From Rhabditoides inermis (Eukaryota; Nematoda; Chromadorea; Rhabditida; Rhabditidae), in the NCBI GenBank assembly GCA_963966185.1, contig CAWZYM010000329.1, positions 587,501 to 651,500 of the forward strand: a stretch of DNA of 64,000 bases, written 5' to 3'. The translations under genes were made by a program, and so were the position numbers. Shown in pieces: positions 24,421 to 34,500 of the stretch. Position 1 is the stretch's first letter; every line of letters starts with the position of its first letter. The notes beneath the pieces were generated by a model. That model had not been told where the DNA came from and did not search any database. It saw only the letters and a program-made list of their open reading frames with translations.

Positions 24421-25734
24421 CGTAGCTGTTCGTGGCTGAAGTTGCAACTCGTAGATCGTCGTGGAATGTGGTATTCGCAGCTGATAGATGTTCGTGGCGG
24501 CTCGTAGCTCTTCGTGGCTGACGTTTCAACTCGTAGATGTTCGTGGATTGTGGTTTTTGCAGCTGTTCGTGGCGGCTCGTAGCTGTTCGTGGCTGACGTT
24601 GCAACTCGTAGATGCTCGTGGATTGTGGCTCTCGCGGCTGACTTCTTCGTGGCGGCTCGTAGCTGTTCGTGGCTGACGTTACAACTCGTAGATGTTCGTG
24701 TATTGTGGTTTTCGTGGCTGATAGATGTTCGTGGCTGACGTTACAACTCGTAGATGTTCGTGGATTGTGGTATTCGCGGATGATAGATGTTCTTGGCGGC
24801 TCGTAGCTGTTCGTGGCTGACGTTGCAACTCGTAGATCGTCGTGGATTGTGGTATTCGCAGTTGATAGATGTTCGTGGCGGCTCGTAGCTGTTCGTGGCT
24901 GACGTTGCAACTCGTAGATGTTCGTGGATTGTGGTTTTCGCAGCTGTTCGTGGCGGCTCGGAGCTGTTCGTGGCTGACGTTACAACTCGTAGATGTTCGT
25001 GGATTGTGGTTTTCGCAGCTGATAGATGTTCGTGGCGGATCGTAGCTGTTTGTGGCTGAAGTTGCAACTCGTAGATGTTCGTGGGTTGTGGTTTTCGTGG
25101 CTGATAGTGGTTCGTGGCGGCTCGTAGCTGTTCGTGGCTGACGTTACAACTCGTAGATGTTTGTGGATTGTGGTTTTCGCGGTTGATAGATGTTCGTGGC
25201 GGCTCGTAGCTGTTCGTGGCTGACGTTGCAACTCGTAGATGTTCGTGGATTGTGGTTTTCACAGCTGATAGATGTTCGTGGCGGCTCGTAGCTGTTCGTG
25301 GCTGACGTTACAACTCGTAGATGTTCGTGGGATGTGGTTTTCGCAGCTGATAGATGTTCGTGGCGGCTCGTAGCTGTTCGTGGCTCACGTTGCAACTCGT
25401 AGATGTTCGTGGATTGTGGCTCTCGCGGCTGACAGTTGTTCGTGGCGGCTCGTAGCTGTTTGTGGCTGAAGTTGCAACTCGTAGATGTTCGTGGATTGTG
25501 GCTCTCGCGGCTGACAGTTGTTCGTGGCGGCTCGTAGCTGTTCGTGGCTGAAGTTGCAACTCGTAGATCGTCGTGGATTGTGGCTCTCGCGGCTGACAGT
25601 TGTTCGTGTCGGCTCGTAGCTGTTTGTGGCTGGAGTTGAAACTCGTAGATGTTCGTGGATTGTGACTCTCGCGGCTGACAGTTGTTCGTGTCGGCTCGTA
25701 GCTGTTTGTGGCTGAAGTTGAAACTCGTAGATGT

Positions 25735-25760
25735 TCGTGGATTGTGACTCTCGCGGCTGA
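25735..25760 (+). other. Paralogous empty site for the SINE
   Basis: At 25,741 ATTGTGACTCTCG is uninterrupted. The upstream two monomers share the rare GGCTGGAGTTG variant (about 25,629) and paired GTTCGTGTCGGCTCG variants with the SINE flanks (about 54,511 and 62,489). It therefore represents the pre-insertion state of the same higher-order position. Confidence 0.8.
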
Positions 25761-26274
25761 CAGTTGTTCGTGGCGGCTCGTAGCTGTACGTGGCTCACGT
25801 TGCACTTCGTAGATGTTCGTGGATTGTGGCTCTCGCGGCTGACAGTTGTTCGTGGCAGCTCGTATGTAGCTGTTCGTGGCTGAAGTTGCAACTCGTAGAT
25901 GTTCGTGGATTGTGGTTCTCGCGGCTGATAGATGTTCGTGGCGGCTCGTGGCTGTTTGTAACTGAAGTTGAAACTCGTAGCTGTTCGTGGATTGTGGCTC
26001 TCGCGGCTGACAGTTATTCGTGGCGGCTCGTAGCTGTTCGTGGCAGACGTAGCAACTCGTAGATGTTCGTGGATTGTGGCTTTCGCAGCTGACAGTTGTT
26101 CGTGGCAGCTCGTAGCTGTTCGTGGCTGACGTTGCAACTCGTAGATGCTCGTGGATTGTGGCTCTCGCGGCTGACTTCTTCGTGGCGGCTCGTAGCTGTT
26201 CGTGGCTGACGTTACAACTCGTAGATGTTCGTGTATTGTGGTTTTCCCCCTTTCATACTAATATTTACTATGGT

Positions 26275-26298
26275 GTCTGTCTGTCTGTCTGTCTGTCC
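26275..26298 (+). repeat. (GTCT)5 GTCC microsatellite in the Helitron-like element
   Basis: Five GTCT units followed by GTCC, about 30 bp inside the 5' end. A GTCY tetramer run near the left end is a described hallmark of DINE-1/HINE elements. It supports the family assignment and is a likely slippage site. Confidence 0.93.
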
Positions 26299-27344
26299 TT
26301 CCGGAGAGATATCTCTTTTCAAAGTCTACTCTAACTACTCATTTTTTCTAGAAAGTTTTTTCAATACCTGAGAACGCAAAATTCCAAATATCTCGTCAAT
26401 AGCGATCTCCTAATCATAGTTATCACCTAATCTCTTAACTATGGAGAAAAATTTCAAAATACTTCAATGAGAACCAAATTCGGAGAGTAGGTGAATCGAC
26501 CTAGAAAAAGTCGATAGCCGCGATACCAGATGCCTGTGACCTCATCTTCATGCCCAAATAGGCGAATGTACCTAAAATGCACCCAAAATTCATGATCTTC
26601 GATTTCTATAAAAATTGAATAGAAGAAAGATTACGTAGAAAAAATGATAGAAAATGGTTTACTTTTTTGAAAAGTCACCAAATATGGCGAATATGATCGA
26701 CTTTTCGTACAGACGAGATTGAGGGTCCAATTTGTAAACTTAAGCTTTTATGGGCAAAAAAACCCTTCTGTCAAAGTTTTAGATCGATCGGACTTTGTCT
26801 TCATACAGTATTAGACATTTTCTGAGCGCGCGTTTACTTGCTGGGGTCGCGCCGACCGGATTGCTCGCTACCAGCCGCCAGGTCAACCGATCGATATCGA
26901 ATAGTTGGCATTCGCAATCAATGACCCATATCCACTCAGTTGTGTCTTTTTTGATAGGAATATGTCTAAATATAACAATAATGGATTGAGTCTGTTGCAA
27001 AAGACAAAATTTCTATCTTCAACGAATAACTTTGACAAAACGAAAAGTTGAAGGTTGAAAGTTAAGTAAAATGTTTCAAAACGTCAATAGATAGTGCTTT
27101 CTAACGATAAAACCAACCTCAAACTGTTTCAAACTCCTTCACACGTGCGCACAACGTGTTAGGGCGCGCCAGCCGGCTTCTTTTCTCGAAATTATTGTAG
27201 ACGTAATATAGAACTATGTACTGCTTCTTTTTTTCAGTTGAAACTAAGTTTTGAGTTTATTACTTGTACTCTTGTACATATTAAGCCTGAATTTCCGCTT
27301 TTCGATGCAGTACAGTGTCGAGTGGAAGTGAGGTGAGGTGAGAA
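26299..27344 (+). other. Unique AT-rich body of the Helitron-like element, no gene seen
   Basis: Non-repetitive sequence within the element. I see no frame with recognisable domains; the longest ATG-type frames are under 75 codons and overlap on opposite strands around 26,780-27,000. Small features are the palindrome GAGATATCTC just after the microsatellite and CG-rich patches near 26,825-26,875 and 27,145-27,180. It may be captured host sequence, since Helitrons often carry such pieces, but I cannot identify a source. Confidence 0.6.
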
Positions 27345-27363
27345 TCGAGTTCACCTTACATGT
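27345..27363 (+). repeat. Left arm of 19-bp internal inverted repeat
   Basis: The 19 bases from TCGAGTTCACC to TTACATGT are the perfect reverse complement of 28,450-28,468. The arms bound about 1.12 kb of mostly purine-rich sequence. No flanking duplication is evident: GAGAA on the left, ACTTG on the right. Confidence 0.9.
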
Positions 27364-27478
27364 CATTTGGCAAGCACAGGCGGTCAAATTATATTTTTAG
27401 AACATGAGAGAGTAGACAGTAGGGAGAGAAGACAATAGAGAAGAGAGTAGTACTTTCTGTTTAAAAAAGTTTTTACAT

Positions 27479-27574
27479 AACTGTCTCTCGAAAGTCGGAG
27501 TGACTACTGCAGATGTGAGAATAGAAGAGTAGACAGAAGGTACCATAGTACTGTCTCTAGAAAATTGTTGTCAC
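27479..27574 (+). repeat. Internal direct repeat in the Helitron-like element, copy 1
   Basis: Begins AACTGTCTCTCGAAAGTCG and runs through CTGCAGATGTGAGA, GTAGACAGAAG, CATAGTA and TCTAGAAA to TTGTTGTCAC, matching 27,918-28,041 in the same order with indels. A third, shorter relative (CATAGTATTAG, then TGTCTCTAGAAAGTTG) lies at about 28,075-28,140. Confidence 0.82.
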
Positions 27575-27837
27575 CGCAGCGGGGACGTGAAAGTATACAA
27601 GAGAGAGAATATGAGAGAGAAAAGAGGAGAGAGAAGGGAGAGTAGACATATAGTCGCCGCCTGGTGGATAGTTTCTGTTATTGCCAGCCGGGGTCAGTTT
27701 GCGAAACTCAGTTGCGAGCGAGAGAGGTCAGACGGCGCGACAAAGACTCGAGTGTGCCGCGGCCTCTTGGATTCGCATGTCGGCTTCTTTTATCGATATT
27801 AGAGTTTGAATGCGCGCGCTCGGGTCTCCTCACAACT

Positions 27838-27873
27838 AGAGGGTAGATCAAATGCGACAAGAGGGTAGATCAA
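27838..27873 (+). repeat. Short direct repeat AGAGGGTAGATCAA, two copies
   Basis: The 14-bp unit occurs at 27,838-27,851 and 27,860-27,873. The second copy also opens a small hairpin, GGTAGA with TCTACC separated by seven bases. Function unknown. Confidence 0.75.
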
Positions 27874-27917
27874 TTTTCTACCGTGACCCGGCGAACTATC
27901 TCCCTGAATAATATTAT

Positions 27918-28041
27918 AACTGTCTCTCGAAAGTCGCAGTGATAGTGATTACTGCAGATGTGAGAGTGAGAGTGGAAGAGGTGACGAGAGGTGAAAGTAG
28001 ACAGAAGAAACATAGTAATGTTTCTAGAAAGTTGTTGTCAC
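27918..28041 (+). repeat. Internal direct repeat in the Helitron-like element, copy 2
   Basis: Longer version of 27,479-27,574 with expansions in the purine-rich middle (GAGAGTGAGAGTGG, GGTGACGAGAGGTG). Lower identity than between satellite copies suggests an older duplication, made before the element entered this array. Confidence 0.82.
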
Positions 28042-28138
28042 AGTAGAAGAAAAAGATGCAGTAGACAAAAAAGAGCATAGTATTAGTATTGTCTCTAGAA
28101 AGTTGACAGTAGACAATAGAGAATACAATACTGTTTCT

Positions 28139-28241
28139 AGAGAAAATAATACTGAGAGAGAAAGAGAGAAAGAGATAGCGAGACAGTGAAAAAGGGAGAA
28201 GAGCGAAAGAGGAGAGATAGGGGAGAGTAGAACTGTGTCGA

Positions 28242-28288
<47 letters not shown>

Positions 28289-28360
28289 GGATGAGGAAGA
28301 GGAGGTGAGAGATGAAATAGAAAGTAGACAGAACAGTGTAGAGGAGAAAGAGATGGGGCG
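28139..28360 (+). repeat. Purine (GA)-rich tract with a pure (AG)20 core
   Basis: Low-complexity GA-rich sequence; 28,246-28,285 is an uninterrupted AG dinucleotide run of 20 units. It produces a serine/leucine-rich false frame on the minus strand. A homopurine strand of this length could form triplex DNA and is expected to vary in length. Confidence 0.93.
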
Positions 28361-28449
28361 GTGTACATCTGTGAAACATAAAATAAGTGAAAAAAAAGAA
28401 TTAGGAGAGATAGTTAGAAAAGACAAAAATTAAGCTACATATACAAAAT

Positions 28450-28468
28450 ACATGTAAGGTGAACTCGA
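28450..28468 (-). repeat. Right arm of 19-bp internal inverted repeat
   Basis: Reverse complement of 27,345-27,363. It could be the end of a nested small DNA element or a subterminal inverted repeat of the Helentron type. Its distance of about 156 bp from the 3' end fits a subterminal position, but the left arm lies too deep (1.1 kb from the 5' end) for a simple pair. Confidence 0.88.
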
Positions 28469-28586
28469 ACTTGAACACTTCAACTACAATCCTTGCGTGT
28501 ATGTATCTTCGCAAGTGTCATTAGGGAGCAATCAACTATCAAACATGCAAGACGAAATATTCTTCTATTTTTCTATTTTTGTATAC
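28469..28586 (+). other. 3' subterminal region of the Helitron-like element, no feature seen
   Basis: Short unique stretch between the right inverted-repeat arm and the terminal palindrome. It ends in a T-rich patch (TTCTATTTTTCTATTTTTG). I looked for a reverse complement of the 5' end here and found none. Confidence 0.55.
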
Positions 28587-28624
28587 CTAGTGCGGAGGCG
28601 CGCGACAGCGCGCCGGAGCGCTAG
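28587..28624 (+). other. 3'-terminal palindrome/hairpin of the Helitron-like element
   Basis: The core GGCGCGC-GACA-GCGCGCC (28,597-28,614) is a perfect 7-bp stem with a 4-base loop, ending 10 bases before the element terminus. The spacing and the final CTAG match the Helitron 3' end, where the hairpin is thought to signal termination of rolling-circle transfer. The dyad continues outward after a mismatched patch: CTAGTGC at the left pairs with GCGCTAG at the right except for one base, so the whole 38 bp is an imperfect palindrome with CTAG at both ends. Confidence 0.88.
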
Positions 28625-29689
28625 TCGTGGCTGATAGATGTTCGTGGCGGCTCGTAGCTGTTCGTGGCTGACGTTACAACTCGTAGATGTTCGTGGATCA
28701 TGGTATTCGCGGATGATAGATGTTCTTGGCGGCTCGTAGCTGTTCGTGGCTGACGTTGCAACTCGTAGATCGTCGTGGATTGTGGTATTCGCAGCTGACA
28801 GATGTTCGTGGCGGCTCGTAGCTGTTCGTGGCTGACGTTGCAACTCGTAGATGTTCGTGGATTGTGGTTTTCGCAGCTGTTCGTGGCGGCTCGGAGCTGT
28901 TCGTGGCTGACGTTACAACTCGCAGATGTTCGTGGATTGTGGTTTTCGCGGAAGATAGATGTTCGTGGCGGCTCGTAGCTGTTTGTGGCTGAAGTTGAAA
29001 CTCGTAGCTGTTCGTGGCTGACGTTGCAACTCGTAGATGTTCGTGGATTGTGGTTTTCGCAGCTGATAGATGTTCGTGGCGGATCGTAGCTGTTTGTGGC
29101 TGAAGTTGCAACTCGTAGTTGTTCGTGGGTTGTGGTTTTCGTGGCTGATAGTGGTTCGTGGCGGCTCGTAGCTGTTCGTGGCTGACGTTACAACTTGTAG
29201 ATGTTCGTGGATTGTGGTTTTCGCGGTTGATAGATGTTCGTGGCGGCTCGTAGCTGTTCGTGGCTGACGTTGCAACTCGTAGATGTTCGTGGATTGTGGT
29301 TTTCACAGCTGATAGATGTTTGTGGCGGCTCGTAGCTGTTCGTGGCTGACGTTACAACTCGTAGATGTTCGTGGTATGTGGTTTTCGCAGCTGATAGATG
29401 TTCGTGGCGGCTCGTAGCTGTTCGTGGCTCACGTTGCAACTCGTAGATGTTCGTGGATTGTGGCTCGCGCGGCTGACAGTTGTTCGTGGCGGCTCGTAGC
29501 TGTTTGTGGCTGAAGTTGCCACTCGTAGATGTTCGTGGATTGTGGCTCTCGCGGCTGACAGTTGTTCGTGGCGGCTCGTAGCTGTTCGTGGCTGAAGTTG
29601 CAACTCGTAGATCGTCGTGGAATGTGGTATTCGCAGCTGATAGATGTTCGTGGCGGCTCGTAGCTCTTCGTGGCTGACGTTTCAACTCG

Positions 29690-30613
29690 TAGATGTTCGT
29701 GGATTGTGGTTTTCGCGGTTGATAGATGTTCGTGGCGGCTCGTAGCTGTTCGTGGCTGACGTTGCAACTCGTAGATGTTCGTGGATTGTGGTTTTCACAG
29801 CTGATAGATGTTTGTGGCGGCTCGTAGCTGTTCGTGGCTGACGTTACAACTCGTAGATGTTCGTGGTATGTGGTTTTCGCAGCTGATAGATGTTCGTGGC
29901 GGCTCGTAGCTGTTCGTGGCTCACGTTGCAACTCGTAGATGTTCGTGGATTGTGGCTCGCGCGGCTGACAGTTGTTCGTGGCGGCTCGTAGCTGTTTGTG
30001 GCTGAAGTTGCCACTCGTAGATGTTCGTGGATTGTGGCTCTCGCGGCTGACAGTTGTTCGTGGCGGCTCGTAGCTGTTCGTGGCTGAAGTTGCAACTCGT
30101 AGATCGTCGTGGAATGTGGTATTCGCAGCTGATAGATGTTCGTGGCGGCTCGTAGCTCTTCGTGGCTGACGTTTCAACTCGTAGATGTTCGTGGATTGTG
30201 GTTTTTGCAGCTGTTCGTGGCGGCTCGTAGCTGTTCGTGGCTGACGTTACAACTCGTAGATGTTCGTGGATTGTGGTTTTCGCGGAAGATAGATGTTCGT
30301 GGCGGCTCGTAGCTGTTTGTGGCTGAAGTTGAAACTCGTAGCTGTTCGTGGCTGACGTTGCAACTCGTAGATGTTCGTGGATTGTGGTTTTCGCAGCTGA
30401 CAGTTGTTCGTGGCGGCTCGTAGCTGTTTGTGGCTGAAGTTGCCACTCGTAGATGTTCGTGGATTGTGGCTCTCGCGGCTGACAGTTGTTCGTGGCGGCT
30501 CGTAGCTGTTCGTGGCTGAAGTTGCAACTCGTAGATCGTCGTGGAATGTGGTATTCGCAGCTGATAGATGTTCGTGGCGGCTCGTAGCTCTTCGTGGCTG
30601 ACGTTTCAACTCG
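29690..30613 (+). repeat. Higher-order repeat, 924 bp, copy 1
   Basis: The unit contains a GTATGTGGTTTTCGC monomer, GGCTCGCGCGGCT, GTTGCCACTCG and GTAGCTCTTCGTGG variants, all repeated in order. Its length equals ten 82-mers plus a 75-mer (near 30,208) and a 29-mer (near 30,325-30,350). A shorter step of 492 bp (six monomers) precedes it, linking 29,352 to 29,844. Confidence 0.9.
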
Positions 30614-31537
30614 TAGATGTTCGTGGATTGTGGTTTTCGCGGTTGATAGATGTTTGTGGCGGCTCGTAGCTGTTCGTGGCTGACGTTGCAACTCGTAGAT
30701 GTTCGTGGATTGTGGTTTTCACAGCTGATAGATGTTTGTGGCGGCTCGTAGCTGTTCGTGGCTGACGTTACAACTCGTAGATGTTCGTGGTATGTGGTTT
30801 TCGCAGCTGATAGATGTTCGTGGCGGCTCGTAGCTGTTCGTGGCTCACGTTGCAACTCGTAGATGTTCGTGGATTGTGGCTCGCGCGGCTGACAGTTGTT
30901 CGTGGCGGCTCGTAGCTGTTTGTGGCTGAAGTTGCCACTCGTAGATGTTCGTGGATTGTGGCTCTCGCGGCTGACAGTTGTTCGTGGCGGCTCGTAGCTG
31001 TTCGTGGCTGAAGTTGCAACTCGTAGATCGTCGTGGAATGTGGTATTCGCAGCTGATAGATGTTCGTGGCGGCTCGTAGCTCTTCGTGGCTGACGTTTCA
31101 ACTCGTAGATGTTCGTGGATTGTGGTTTTTGCAGCTGTTCGTGGCGGCTCGTAGCTGTTCGTGGCTGACGTTACAACTCGTAGATGTTCGTGGATTGTGG
31201 TTTTCGCGGAAGATAGATGTTCGTGGCGGCTCGTAGCTGTTTGTGGCTGAAGTTGAAACTCGTAGCTGTTCGTGGCTGACGTTGCAACTCGTAGATGTTC
31301 GTGGATTGTGGTTTTCGCAGCTGACAGTTGTTCGTGGCGGCTCGTAGCTGTTTGTGGCTGAAGTTGCCACTCGTAGATGTTCGTGGATTGTGGCTCTCGC
31401 GGCTGACAGTTGTTCGTGGCGGCTCGTAGCTGTTCGTGGCTGAAGTTGCAACTCGTAGATCGTCGTGGAATGTGGTATTCGCAGCTGATAGATGTTCGTG
31501 GCGGCTCGTAGCTCTTCGTGGCTGACGTTTCAACTCG
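30614..31537 (+). repeat. Higher-order repeat, 924 bp, copy 2
   Basis: Second unit, aligned at exactly 924 bp. Noted difference: GATAGATGTTTGTGG here (about 30,648) where copies 1 and 3 have GATAGATGTTCGTGG. Confidence 0.9.
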
Positions 31538-34500
31538 TAGATGTTCGTGGATTGTGGTTTTCGCGGTTGATAGATGTTCGTGGCGGCTCGTAGCTGTTCG
31601 TGGCTGACGTTGCAACTCGTAGATGTTCGTGGATTGTGGTTTTCACAGCTGATAGATGTTTGTGGCGGCTCGTAGCTGTTCGTGGCTGACGTTACAACTC
31701 GTAGATGTTCGTGGTATGTGGTTTTCGCAGCTGATAGATGTTCGTGGCGGCTCGTAGCTGTTCGTGGCTCACGTTGCAACTCGTAGATGTTCGTGGATTG
31801 TGGCTCGCGCGGCTGACAGTTGTTCGTGGCGGCTCGTAGCTGTTTGTGGCTGAAGTTGCCACTCGTAGATGTTCGTGGATTGTGGCTCTCGCGGCTGACA
31901 GTTGTTCGTGGCGGCTCGTAGCTGTTCGTGGCTGAAGTTGCAACTCGTAGATCGTCGTGGAATGTGGTATTCGCAGCTGATAGATGTTCGTGGCGGCTCG
32001 TAGCTCTTCGTGGCTGACGTTTCAACTCGTAGATGTTCGTGGATTGTGGTTTTTGCAGCTGTTCGTGGCGGCTCGTAGCTGTTCGTGGCTGACGTTACAA
32101 CTCGTAGATGTTCGTGGATTGTGGTTTTCGCGGAAGATAGATGTTCGTGGCGGCTCGTAGCTGTTTGTGGCTGAAGTTGAAACTCGTAGCTGTTCGTGGC
32201 TGACGTTGCAACTCGTAGATGTTCGTGGATTGTGGTTTTCGCAGCTGATAGATGTTCGTGGCGGATCGTAGCTGTTTGTGGCTGAAGTTGAAACTCGTAG
32301 ATGTTCGTGGGTTGTGGTTTTCGTGGCTGATAGTGGTCCGTGACGGCTCGTAGCTGTTCGTGGCTGACGTTACAACTCGTAGATGTTCGTGGATTGTGGT
32401 TTTCGCGGTTGATAGATGTTCGTGGCGGCTCGTAGCTGTTCGTGGCTGACGTTGCAACTCGTAGATGTTCGTGGATTGTGGTTTTCACAGCTGATAGATG
32501 TTCGTGGCGGCTCGTAGCTGTTTGTGGCTGACGTTACAACTCGTAGCTGTTCGTGGATTGTGGCTCTCGCGGCTGACAGTTATTCGTGGCGGCTCGTAGC
32601 TGTTCGTGGCTGACGTAACAACTCGTAGATATTCGTGGAATGTGGCTCTCGCGGCTGACAGTTGTTCGTGGTGGCTCGTAGCTGTTTGTAACTGAAGTTG
32701 AAACTCGTAACTGTTCGTGGATTGTGGCTCTCGCGGCTGACAGTAGCTGTTCGTGGCAGACGTAGCAACTCGTAGATGTTCGTGGATTGTGGCTTTCGCA
32801 GCTGACAGTTGTTCGTGGCGGCTCGTAGCTGTTCGTGGCTGACGTTGCAACTCGTAAATGCTCGTGGATTGTGGCTCTCGCGGCTGACTTCTTCGTGGCG
32901 GCTCGTAGCTGTTCGTGGCTGACGTTACAACTCGTAGATGTTCGTGTATTGTGGTTTTCGTGGCTGATAGATGTTCGTGGCGGCTCGTAGCTGTTCCTGG
33001 CTCACGTTGCAACTCGTAGATGTTCGTGGATTGTGGCTCTCGCGGCTGACAGTTGTTCGTGGCGGCTCGTAGCTGTTTGTGGCTGAAGTTGAAACTCGTA
33101 GATGTTCGTGGATTGTGACTCTCGCGGCTGACAGTTGTTTGTGGCGGCTCGTAGCTGTTTGTGGCTCACGTTGCAACTCGTAGATGTTCGTGGATTGTGG
33201 CTCTCGCGGCTGACAGTTGTTCGTGGCGGATCGTAGCTGTTCGTGGCTGACGTTACAACTCGTAGATGTTCGTGGATTGTGGTTTTTGCGGCTGATAGAT
33301 GTTCGTGGCGGCTCGTAGCTGTTTGTGGCTGAAGTTGAAACTCGTAGATGTTCGTGGATTGTGACTCTCGCGACTGACAGTTGTTCGTGGCGGCTCGTAG
33401 CTGTTCGTGACTCACGTTGCAACTCGTAGATGTTCGTGGATTGTGGCTCTCGCGGCTGACAGTTGTTCGTGGCGGCTCGTAGCTGTTTGTGGCTGAAGTT
33501 GAAACTCGTAGATGTTCGTGGATTGTGACTCTCGCGGCTGACAGTTGTTCGTGGCGGCTCGTAGCTGTTCGTGGCTCACGTTGCAACTCGTAGATGTTCG
33601 TGGATTGTGGCTCTCGCGGCTGACAGTTGTTCGTGGCGGCTCGTAGCTGTTTGTGGCTGACGTTACAACTCGTAGATATTCGTGGATTGTGGTTTTCGCG
33701 GCTGATAGATGTTCGTGGCGGCTCGTAGCTGTTCGTGGCTGACGTTGCAACTCGTAGATGTTCGTGGATTGTGGCTCTCGCGGCTGACAGTTGTTCGTGT
33801 CGGCTCGTAGCTGTTTGTGGCTGAAGTTGAAACTCGTAGATGTTCGTGGATTGTGACTCTCGCGGCTGACAGTTGTTCGTGGCGGCTCGTAGCTGTTCGT
33901 GGCTCACGTTGCAACTCGTAGATGTTCGTGGATTGTGGCTCTCGCGGCTGACAGTTGTTCGTGGCGGCTCGTAGCTGTTCGTGGCTGAAGTTGCAACTCG
34001 TAGATGTTCGTGGATTGTGGTTCTCGCGGCTGATAGATGTTCGTGGCGGCTCGTGGCTGTTTGTAACTGAAGTTGAAACTCGTAGCTGTTCGTGGATTGT
34101 GGCTCTCGCGGCTGACAGTTATTCGTGGCGGCTCGTAGCTGTTCGTGGCTGACGTTACAACTCGTAGATATTCGTGGATTGTGGCTCTCGCGGCTGACAG
34201 TTGTTCGTGGTGGCTCGTAGCTGTTCGTGGCTGACGTTTAACTCGTAGATGTTCGTGGATTGTGGTATTCGCAGCTGATAGATGTTCGTGGCAGCTCGTA
34301 GCTGTTCGTGGCTGACGTTGCAACTCGTTGATGCTCGTGGATTGTGGCTCTCGCGGCTGACTTCTTCGTGGCGGCTCGTAGCTGTTCGTGGCTGACGTTA
34401 CAACTCGTAGATGTTCGTGTATTGTGGTTTTCGTGGCTGATAGATGTTCGTGGCGGCTCGTAGCTGTTCGTGGCTGACGTTACAACTCGTAGATGTTCGT

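Larger units (their letters stand above)
1..26244 (+). repeat. 82-bp satellite array, left segment
   Basis: Head-to-tail satellite monomers fill this stretch. A typical full monomer lies at 12,971-13,052 (82 bp; hand count A9 C19 G28 T26). Every monomer carries three TGTTCGTGG copies and the landmarks CAACTCGTAGATG, CGCGGCTGACAG and GGCGGCTCGTAGCTG. Monomers fall into linked variants: GGTTTTCG, GGTATTCG or GGTTCTCG go with GATAGATG, whereas GGCTCTCG, TGACTCTCG or GGCTTTCG go with GACAGTTG. A marker variant reads GGCTGTTTGTAACTGAAG. All monomers point the same way; no inverted block was seen. The array starts before base 1. There are no genes: plus-strand frames are broken by the TAG in CGTAGATG and CGTAGCTG. 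Location (centromere, telomere-proximal or sex-linked) cannot be told from sequence. Confidence 0.97.
26245..28624 (+). mobile_element. Non-autonomous Helitron/Helentron-like (HINE-like) element, 2,380 bp, complete
   Basis: The insert begins TCCCCCTTTCATAC and ends GGAGCGCTAG. Removing it restores a continuous monomer (GTGGTTT joined to TCGTGGCTG), and the same sequence without the insert is present at 55,431-55,450. Helitrons are known for TC and CTRR ends, a hairpin close to the 3' end and no target duplication; all are present here. Insertion between two Ts and a (GTCY)n run near the 5' end match the Helentron-derived HINE/DINE-1 group. No Rep or helicase frame exists, so movement would need proteins from elsewhere. 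Because TC is shared by both ends, the boundaries could slide right by one or two bases; a 2-bp TC duplication is the alternative reading. Confidence 0.85.

Noticed and set aside
23531..24910. 459-codon minus-strand open frame
   Set aside because: It is satellite throughout. The common monomer lacks minus-strand stops in every frame, an 82-bp period rotates the frame through three monomers (246 bp), and the frame opens at a non-ATG triplet. The same peptide motifs appear in all minus frames across the array.
26779..27000. Overlapping 60-75 codon frames on both strands in the Helitron-like element
   Set aside because: Short, mutually overlapping, no recognisable domain or splice context.
27914..28426. 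170-codon minus-strand frame rich in serine and leucine
   Set aside because: Reverse complement of the GA-rich tract including (AG)20; low-complexity artefact, with no Helitron Rep or helicase motifs.
26245..28626. Cut-and-paste DNA transposon with a 2-bp TC target duplication
   Set aside because: Possible in principle because TC is shared at the ends, but there are no terminal inverted repeats, while the TC/CTAG ends, hairpin and GTCY run fit Helitron/HINE.
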